Assembly: GCA_051649345.1 (NCBI GenBank)
Contig: JBOFGX010000251.1
Coordinates: 1 to 11,803, forward strand
Length of the DNA: 11,803 bases
Origin: Leadbetterella sp051649345
GTDB lineage: Bacteria > Bacteroidota > Bacteroidia > Cytophagales > Spirosomataceae
Direction: 5' to 3'
Part shown: piece after piece, positions 6,598 through 11,803 of the stretch
Numbering within the stretch: position 1 is the stretch's first letter
How the letters are laid out: the number at the start of each line of letters is the position of its first letter
Program-made: the position numbers and the translations under genes
Notes under the pieces: generated by a model
What the model saw: the letters and a program-made list of their open reading frames with translations, nothing else
What the model was told of the DNA's origin: nothing
The model's database searches: none

Positions 6598-6936
6598 TTT
6601 AATAACAATTTTGTTTGAAAATAGAGACTGTAATTCGCTAACTGAAGCGATTAATTATGCTAACAAAACTGATAAAAACTCTTGAAAATAAAAAGTTAAA
6701 AAACGTTAAAGAGCAAATAATGAATATTTAAGCAAACCGCATTATTTTAGAAAAGGATTTTTTCAAACTTCATTTATAGATTTGAAGCTAGGGTAAATTT
6801 CCTAATTTTATTGCTGATATACCTAATGTTATTAATAAAAAAAGATAATCTTATTTTCATGTCATTCCCATGTGGACGCTAAAGAAAAATTATTAAGTAT
6901 GAATTTGAAAACTTAAATTCATTTACATACTGATTA
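6598..6936. other. 339-bp AT-rich spacer without a convincing gene
   Basis: This very AT-rich stretch separates two minus-strand units. Its left end must hold the promoter of the TonB-domain gene; TATTTTCA (6623 to 6616 on the minus strand) is only a partial -7 match. TCGCT (6635-6639) and AGCGA (6646-6650) form a small hairpin in that leader region. A 24-codon lysine-rich plus-strand frame begins at 6657, without supporting signals. The right end holds the terminator-like hairpin at 6899. I see no tRNA, rRNA or repeat array. Confidence 0.6.
6899..6922 (-). terminator. Candidate terminator of the ABC/AAA operon
   Basis: ATGAATTT (6899-6906) and AAATTCAT (6915-6922) form a perfect 8-bp stem with an 8-nt loop, 14 bp beyond the AAA+ stop codon. 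On the minus strand a T-rich stretch (AATTTTTCTTT) begins about 7 nt after the stem. The stem is AT-rich, so termination would be weak. The location at the operon end supports the call. Confidence 0.4.
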
Positions 6937-8353
6937 TCAATTTGGTTCGCTTAAATTCACCCCATTAACCATTTCTAATGTTTTATTGGGTTCGGGTATA
7001 TCTTCTTCTTGTAAAGTTTTAAGTACCTTTTTTGTGTGTGATTTTAGTTTTACTAGACGATTGGCTTGTTGTTGCGTACAAACTTCAAACAAATTTCGTA
7101 CTGTACGAGCATTACCAAAACTTTCATTCTTCTTTTCAAAAAGTAATTCAAAAATCATTAACAATTTTTCTCGAGCATCTACAGAAAGTTGAAAATCTGA
7201 CTTCTTACAAAACTGTTCGAATATCTCAAGCAGTTCGTTTGGTAAAAAATGGTCAAAATGAAAGTAGCGATTAAAACGAGATCGTAATCCAGGATTTGAG
7301 CTAATAAACTCTCCCATAGGTTCGGTATAGCCCGCTACCACTACTACGAGATCCTCTCGCTGATCTTCCATCCTCTTAAGTAAGATATTGACAGCTTCAG
7401 AGCCAAAATCGTTACCCCCAAGCCCTTGAGTAAGAGCATATGCCTCATCAATAAATAATAATCCCCCCATACTATCATCTACGACTTTATCCACCTTTAT
7501 GGCTGTTTGACCTACATAACCAGCAACTAAGCCCTCCCGGTCTGTTTCATAAAGCTGACCCTTTGACAAATAGCCCAAATGCTTAAATATACGACTAAGA
7601 AGTCTTGCAACGGTTGTCTTACCCGTGCCTGGCGGACCATAAAAAACGGAATGAAGTGATAAATCGATTATTTTAAGTCCCTCTTTTTTTCGAATTTTTT
7701 GTACTTTTAGATAGTTTACTAAGTCATCAACATTTTTTTTAACTTGCTTTAAACCTATGAGTTGATTAAGTTCAACTAGTGTTTTTTCTAAAGTATCGTT
7801 TTCTGGTGTTTCTAGTATGTCTACAGAATTTATCAGTTGAATTTTTAACGTTTTGGCCAAATCTTCAATCGAGATGAATTCCAAATTAAAGGCCAATGAA
7901 AGAAACGTTGAATACAACTTAAATAAGCCTTTGTCATGTTTCTCGAATATCGTAAAGCCGAAATAGGTATTCGCTTTAGAATCTAACTTGGTAATCTTAT
8001 TTTTTACTAGGATACTTTGTACAGTACCCTTAAAAGAATCATTGGCTATAATCTTGTTTAAAGATTCTATATCCTTTACTTCGGCAAAATACTGATTACG
8101 TAATACGTCATAAAGATATGCTAGAACAAAGTCAGCATTTGTAGTATTATTCGATTTGAAAAAATCATAAAAAAATAAAAAAATCCGACAGTACGAAATA
8201 GTGCGTTTTAAGAATTCCCTTCGAAAAATCCGCAGATACGCTTTGATTTAAATCATTAACAATTGCAAGGTTCTTGTTTAGCCCATTACAATACTCATTG
8301 AGAGCTTGGCTGTGTTCTTTAAGCTTCTTAACAAATTCTTCTTCTAGTCGCAT
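6937..8353 (-). CDS. CbbX/SpoVK/EccA-like AAA+ ATPase, split by a one-base frameshift
   Basis: The C-terminal AAA+ module is strongly CbbX-like. It has VFYGPPGTGKTTVARLL (Walker A), a pore-loop GYVGQTA with an aromatic Tyr, GGLLFIDEAYAL (Walker B), DLVVVVAGYTEPM (sensor 1), SNPGLRSRF (arginine fingers) and GNARTVRNLF (sensor 2). The uninterrupted reading frame runs from 6937 to a stop at 8248-8250 but contains no ATG or GTG. The first possible start in frame is a TTG at 7917, which cuts into conserved sequence. The ATG at 8353, 4 bp after the ABC ATPase stop, opens the missing N-terminus in another frame. Deleting one T from either T7 run at 8169-8183 fuses both into a 471-residue protein with a helical N-terminal domain of about 190 residues. 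No Rubisco genes are present, so Rubisco activation is unlikely. Whether this is a pseudogene, a slippage-controlled gene or a sequencing error is open. Confidence 0.85.
8165..8353 (-). CDS. N-terminal fragment of the AAA+ ATPase gene
   Basis: This 62-codon frame starts 4 bp after the ABC ATPase stop and encodes a charged helix (MRLEEEFVKKLKEHSQALNE...) that reads well to about HYFVLSDFF. It then enters two T7 runs and ends at a TGA at 8165. A one-base deletion in either run would carry translation into the downstream AAA+ frame (YDFFKSNNTTNADFVLAYLY...). It is best treated as the 5' part of the gene spanning 6937-8353. A free-standing small protein is possible but less likely. Confidence 0.55.
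   Translation of the reverse strand: MRLEEEFVKKLKEHSQALNEYCNGLNKNLAIVNDLNQSVSADFSKGILKTHYFVLSDFFIFL
8169..8183 (-). repeat. Two T7 homopolymer runs at the frameshift
   Basis: On the coding (minus) strand T7 (8183-8177), a single A and T7 (8175-8169) follow each other, with a further T6 at 8164-8159. The reading frame breaks exactly here. Such runs are prone to replication slippage, RNA polymerase slippage and sequencing miscounts. Confidence 0.85.
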
Positions 8354-8357
8354 TAAT

Positions 8358-9188
8358 TTATGAATCCATCATTTGAGCTACTATTTTTTTGTGCAGTTCT
8401 CTATGCTCTTCCCCATATTTTTTCCATGCTATACCCATTTCTCGTAGGTCGTATTTCGCTACAACAGTACCATAGGTCATAAGTTTGTCATTTATTTTGG
8501 GATACCCGATAACATATATAGCTTGAGAGAGCTCTATAGCAAGCTCAATATCATGCGTAGAAAATATAACTGTATTAAACTCGTCCGTATTACTCAGGAG
8601 CTCAAATGACTTTTTTACCTCTTCAATATTACCCACATCCAAGCCTGAGAAAGGCTCGTCCATCACTATAAACTTATCTGACGAAAGCAGTTGCTCAATA
8701 ATGGCTGTACGCTGTCTCTGACCTCCTGAAAGCTCATTGGGGTATTTGTCTTTAAAATTTATAAGTCCCCATTTTGTTAGGTAAGACTCTATAGTTTGCT
8801 GTTTTTCAGAATCAGAAATTGTGGATTTTCTAATCGCAAATTTCAATGCCTGCTCTACAGTCATATGCCTAAAAAGGGTATATTTCTGATCCACAAATCC
8901 TATGTCTCCTTCTGCAACAGGTTTTGCTGCCTCTGGATCCGAATTATCAAAATCTTTGATCAATATTTTACCCGATTCTGGCTTTACTAAGCCCGACAAA
9001 GCTTTGAATAGTGTAGATTTTCCTCTACCAGATCGCCCAACTACTGCAATGGTTTGTCCTGTAGAAGGAACCCCTGACCTTACAACATTCTTTTCTACTA
9101 GAGAAATGTCTTTAATTATAACTGCGTCATCATACTTAACACTTAGATTTTCGATATACAAAAGTGTCTCTTTAAAACTACAATCCAT
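8358..9188 (-). CDS. ABC transporter ATP-binding protein, NitT/TauT-like
   Basis: The 276-residue nucleotide-binding subunit has Walker A GRSGRGKST (51-59), Q-loop Q101, ABC signature LSGGQ (153-157), Walker B FIVMDEP (173-179, E178 catalytic) and H-loop H212. The family is that of nitrate, sulfonate and taurine importers, which pairs with the permease immediately upstream (2-bp gap). Oddities are a longer segment between DISL (27-30) and Walker A (NVVRSGVPSTGQ), an Arg in the P-loop, and AIIEQLL after the signature where AIARAL is usual. The C-terminal tail (about 235-276) is charged and helical. It should act at the inner face of the cytoplasmic membrane. The frameshifted AAA+ gene starts 4 bp downstream, so the genes are co-transcribed. 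The substrate is unknown. Confidence 0.9.
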   Translation of the reverse strand: MDCSFKETLLYIENLSVKYDDAVIIKDISLVEKNVVRSGVPSTGQTIAVVGRSGRGKSTLFKALSGLVKPESGKILIKDFDNSDPEAAKPVAEGDIGFVDQKYTLFRHMTVEQALKFAIRKSTISDSEKQQTIESYLTKWGLINFKDKYPNELSGGQRQRTAIIEQLLSSDKFIVMDEPFSGLDVGNIEEVKKSFELLSNTDEFNTVIFSTHDIELAIELSQAIYVIGYPKINDKLMTYGTVVAKYDLREMGIAWKKYGEEHRELHKKIVAQMMDS

Positions 9189-9190
9189 AT

Positions 9191-9970
9191 TTATATAATT
9201 GAATATCTAAAAAATGCTTTTCGTAGAAAATTTATAAACCAGTCAATTCCCAAACCGATTAACAGAATGATTATTTGTAAGGCGATGATTCTTCCATGGT
9301 TCATAAACTTATCCGAATTTTTTATCAAAAATCCCAAGCCCCCGGAAGCTACTACTATGGACTCTACTGTTACAAGCATCATCCAAGTTATAGCCAAATT
9401 TTGACGAATTACATCTATGACATAGTCTAATCTACCTTTTACGATTACTTGCCAAACAATTTCAAAACGACTGCATTTTAGCGTTTTTGCATGGTCAAAC
9501 TCCTCCTGAGGTATATCTTTTAAAACAGCCAAAAGCGAAGACAACAAGAAGGTAGTTAAAAATATCACCATAATCCAAATTTGCATATTTCGGGCATCAT
9601 GTACTATAAGTGTAATATAAAATGACAACCCTGTAAATGGCAAAAATCTAAATTTTGTTATGAATTCTGAAACAGGCTTTATAAGGGGTATTGGCCATGA
9701 ATATGCAAAAATCAAAGATATGATTGTTGCCAAAATTATGGATATAAAACACAACTTGAGTGAATTGAAGATATGTACAACGAGTCCCTCATTATACAAG
9801 TCACTGAACCCCTTCATAACCAAGGCGGGAGAAGGGAAAAGTTGCTTTTCACCCGAAGTACCTATATACCAAAAAGCAAAAAGTAAAATTATCCAAAAGG
9901 CTATTACACCATATCGAATAGGTTTATTTAACCTTTCGAAGGGTTTGATTAGAGAGAAAATTGTATTCAT
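9191..9970 (-). CDS. ABC transporter permease, binding-protein-dependent type (NitT/TauT-like)
   Basis: The 259-residue integral membrane protein has about six transmembrane segments, near 20-37, 68-90, 109-123, 130-150, 192-214 and 228-247. The cytoplasmic EAA coupling loop is recognisable at about 156-190 (EEFDHAKTLKCSRFEIVWQV...). The Gly that normally follows (A..TLG) is Lys165, and the downstream LP is VK, so the loop is degenerate. It probably forms a homodimer with two copies of the ATPase encoded next to it. The gene lies 51 bp after the binding-protein/OmpA gene, separated by a strong hairpin. The length is typical of the family. The substrate is unknown. Confidence 0.88.
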   Translation of the reverse strand: MNTIFSLIKPFERLNKPIRYGVIAFWIILLFAFWYIGTSGEKQLFPSPALVMKGFSDLYNEGLVVHIFNSLKLCFISIILATIISLIFAYSWPIPLIKPVSEFITKFRFLPFTGLSFYITLIVHDARNMQIWIMVIFLTTFLLSSLLAVLKDIPQEEFDHAKTLKCSRFEIVWQVIVKGRLDYVIDVIRQNLAITWMMLVTVESIVVASGGLGFLIKNSDKFMNHGRIIALQIIILLIGLGIDWFINFLRKAFFRYSII

Positions 9971-9986
9971 TGTAAATATGGTAAAA

Positions 9987-10013
9987 GTAATGAGCCTAAA
10001 TAAGGCTCATTAC
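9987..10013 (-). terminator. Perfect 11-bp intercistronic hairpin between binding-protein and permease genes
   Basis: GTAATGAGCCT (9987-9997) and AGGCTCATTAC (10003-10013) pair perfectly around a 5-nt loop. On the minus strand the stem is followed at once by TTTTACC and then ATTT. It lies 8 bp after the binding-protein stop and 16 bp before the permease ATG. It could be a leaky terminator or an mRNA-stabilising stem that gives more binding protein than transporter. The symmetric stem means plus-strand termination is also conceivable, but no plus-strand gene lies nearby. Confidence 0.65.
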
Positions 10014-10021
10014 CAATAAGA

Positions 10022-11803
10022 TTACTTTAAAAACGTAATAACTACTCTACGGTTTGAGGCCTTTCCTGCAGAAGTAGAATTATCTTCAAGCGGCTCACTT
10101 TGCCCTTTTCCTTCTACCATTTGAAAACGAGAAGTAGGAATACCTTTTTTAGACAAATACTCAACTACGGCTTGTGCACGGTTCTTTGATAATGAGAGGT
10201 TGCTTTCACTATTCCCTACATTATCTGTATGACCGACAATTGTTAATTTCGAATTTTCTGCTTGTACCAAAAGGTTGTATATCTTTTCCAACTCTTTTGT
10301 AGAGCTACCAGAAATCGTTGAACTACCCGTATCAAAATTCAACCTCCAAATTCCAGAAGCCATTACCTCTGTCGCTTGAGCCGTGTAATCTGCTTTTTCA
10401 GCCGCAGATGATTCTATATCGTTTATATTCTTCAAAAAGAATAAATTAATAGCATCTTCATAAGGCACAACTTGTCCAACGTTTTCATTAAATCCGAAGG
10501 GATTCAACTCCTTTAAGTAACCAGAAACTTGTGTATATACAGACTTATACCTATTCACACCATCACTCAATCCAAAATATTGCATAGCATCGGCATAATT
10601 GAAAACCTTGGAACCTCCCATATTGTATTCAACACCATTTTTATTGCCTTTTTGCCCCTTAAACATATCATACCAATATTTTGGATTTTCTATTTTGAAC
10701 GTTTCAGCTACGGCTTCTGACGCTTTCACACGCCAATCCTCAAAGTTCTTCATTTGGTTTGATGCTGTAAGGGTGGATTTAAGAATTCCTGAAACTAACT
10801 CAGCATTCGGCGTAGCCCACTCCTTAAGGCCAATTATTACGGCAGGCATTTGATTATTAAATTCTTTCGTAGATATAATATCCGTATATCCAGAAAGCTT
10901 ATCAAAAACCAACTTATCACCCGGAGTCCAAGTGGCACAACCATCTATTTTTTTGGAAACCGTTTTTCCTGTTAACTTTCCGTTTTCAACTTCCTTTAAT
11001 GATACTGTCCATCCTGTAGTCTGAGACTTAATTAGTTCTTCCGCTGATTTTATATAATCATCGTTTTCAGAAGGATAAATATTCACAGCATCTGCATCAT
11101 ATGTTGTAGGATCTGGATTTACTTTTAATCCATTTGCAAAGCAATAGTTAACTGTAGTAACCCAATCACCATCTCCTAATACCGCTGATATAACGGCACC
11201 TTTCATTGTTTTAGGGTCTGCTTTCCAGCTTGGCGGCCCTATGAGCTTATCTTCTCCGTAGCTCATTCCTATTACACCCAAAACTTGAAGGTGGTATTTG
11301 TCTTTACCGTATTTCTCGTTTAGAGCTTTTTGTACAGAACTAATATAGAAAGGAGCCCCATCTCCCATTATCATAACACCAAACGCACTTTTATCAGAAG
11401 AAGGAAATTTTGTACCCTGATCAAACTCCTCAATAAACTTCATTTGCATGTTGCGTAATTCGGATAGCCAGTCTTGTCTGACTATTTCTAGATTTACGCC
11501 ATTTTTTTCCATAATTGAGCCCTTAGTTGTCTTAGGACCACCGTTAGCTACGATAATACCAGACTGTGCATTCCACGCATATCCTGCTAACCTCACAAGA
11601 GGCTTCCCTGAAACCTCGCTTGAAATCTCGGTCGAAGGCAGGCTTATTTTATCGGCACTCGTGACGTTATTCACATCGGTTTTGTTTAGATCAATTCCTT
11701 CCAGTTTCTTGGATACAGCCGTTTTTATACCTGGAGATAAAAAATAAATAGCTGTAAGAATACTACCAATAACACCGAAAGTTATTAGCAATTCAGAAAA
11801 GGT
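10022..11803 (-). CDS. Membrane-anchored periplasmic-binding-like protein fused to an OmpA peptidoglycan-binding domain (5' end beyond right edge)
   Basis: The frame stays open to position 11803, so the true start lies outside the window; a TTG at 11791 is unlikely to be the start. The visible part has 593 residues. Residues 5-20 are a membrane segment (LLITFGVIGSILTAIYFL). A low-complexity linker follows to about 65, then a large type-2 periplasmic-binding-like region to about 480. It contains SAFGVMIMGDGAPFYISS and VLGDGDWVTTVNYCFANGLK. The last 109 residues are an OmpA domain, with WRLNFDTGSS, VGHTDNVGNSESNLSLSKNR and ASNRRVVITF. D527 and an Arg of NRRV are the expected diaminopimelate contacts. 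The protein is probably anchored in the inner membrane, presents ligand to the ABC permease encoded next to it, and grips peptidoglycan. The ligand is unknown; similar fusions are often labelled phosphate-binding only by weak similarity. Confidence 0.88.
   Translation of the reverse strand, partial: TFSELLITFGVIGSILTAIYFLSPGIKTAVSKKLEGIDLNKTDVNNVTSADKISLPSTEISSEVSGKPLVRLAGYAWNAQSGIIVANGGPKTTKGSIMEKNGVNLEIVRQDWLSELRNMQMKFIEEFDQGTKFPSSDKSAFGVMIMGDGAPFYISSVQKALNEKYGKDKYHLQVLGVIGMSYGEDKLIGPPSWKADPKTMKGAVISAVLGDGDWVTTVNYCFANGLKVNPDPTTYDADAVNIYPSENDDYIKSAEELIKSQTTGWTVSLKEVENGKLTGKTVSKKIDGCATWTPGDKLVFDKLSGYTDIISTKEFNNQMPAVIIGLKEWATPNAELVSGILKSTLTASNQMKNFEDWRVKASEAVAETFKIENPKYWYDMFKGQKGNKNGVEYNMGGSKVFNYADAMQYFGLSDGVNRYKSVYTQVSGYLKELNPFGFNENVGQVVPYEDAINLFFLKNINDIESSAAEKADYTAQATEVMASGIWRLNFDTGSSTISGSSTKELEKIYNLLVQAENSKLTIVGHTDNVGNSESNLSLSKNRAQAVVEYLSKKGIPTSRFQMVEGKGQSEPLEDNSTSAGKASNRRVVITFLK

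Noticed and set aside
6657..6731. 24-codon lysine-rich plus-strand ORF in the long spacer
   Set aside because: It lies in AT-rich DNA upstream of a minus-strand gene, lacks a promoter box, and its Lys/Asn/Ile content is what random AT-rich sequence gives.
6937..7917. Rubisco activase CbbX
   Set aside because: The AAA+ core is CbbX-like, but no Rubisco or Calvin-cycle gene is nearby and the neighbours are ABC transporter genes; SpoVK and EccA share the same core.
8165..8174. A TTTTTTA heptamer directly before the TGA, identical to a viral -1 slippery site
   Set aside because: A -1 slip here would enter a third frame that stops after about 15 codons. The AAA+ frame is +1 (or -2) relative to the start frame, so classical -1 programmed frameshifting cannot produce the ATPase.
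9660..10019. Plus-strand open frame of 119 codons across the permease start
   Set aside because: It is antisense to a clear membrane permease, shows no domain, and ends inside the intercistronic hairpin region.
1..11803. CRISPR arrays, tRNA/rRNA genes, insertion sequences or phage genes
   Set aside because: No spaced direct repeats, no cloverleaf-like sequence, no transposase or integrase motif, and no flanking inverted repeats were seen.

Overview
The window is AT-rich chromosomal DNA that most likely comes from a member of the Bacteroidota. Three things point there: several upstream regions carry the Bacteroidota -7 promoter element TAnnTTTG, starts lack clear Shine-Dalgarno sequences, and the gene families are typical of the phylum (secreted sulfatase and GH27 enzyme, lipoprotein, cysteine-rich TonB-domain protein, OmpA-fused binding protein). 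The genus cannot be told from the sequence.

Left part (1-3606). A secreted S1-type sulfatase is cut by the left edge and reads leftward. Divergent from it is a zinc-free quinone oxidoreductase-like enzyme, whose 3' end overlaps by 36 bp the 3' end of a leftward ArsC/low-molecular-weight phosphatase-type gene. Next come a TetR-type repressor and an alpha/beta hydrolase on the plus strand. Two matching operators (ATATACCGAT half-sites), one in front of each, suggest that the repressor controls both genes.

Middle part (3607-6936). A secreted GH27 alpha-galactosidase-like enzyme is followed by a small lipoprotein of an uncharacterised beta-rich family. Then, on the minus strand, comes a previously unlisted 41-codon exported mini-ORF with its own TAnnTTTG box. 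It may be the remnant of a slightly longer frameshifted gene. Upstream of it is a membrane protein with an N-terminal cysteine cluster and a C-terminal TonB domain. A 339-bp AT-rich spacer follows.

Right part (6937-11803) is the most unusual region: a tightly spaced minus-strand operon. In order of transcription it holds (1) a membrane-anchored periplasmic-binding-like protein fused to an OmpA peptidoglycan-binding domain, whose start lies beyond the right edge; (2) an ABC permease with a degenerate EAA loop; (3) an ABC ATPase; (4) a CbbX/SpoVK/EccA-like AAA+ ATPase with a helical N-terminal extension. A perfect 11-bp hairpin sits between genes 1 and 2. The AAA+ gene is split by a single-base frameshift at two adjacent T7 runs in its coding strand, and removing one T restores a 471-residue protein. 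Together the genes suggest a cell-wall-tethered ABC import or sensing complex coupled to an AAA+ remodeller. Its substrate and role cannot be read from the sequence.
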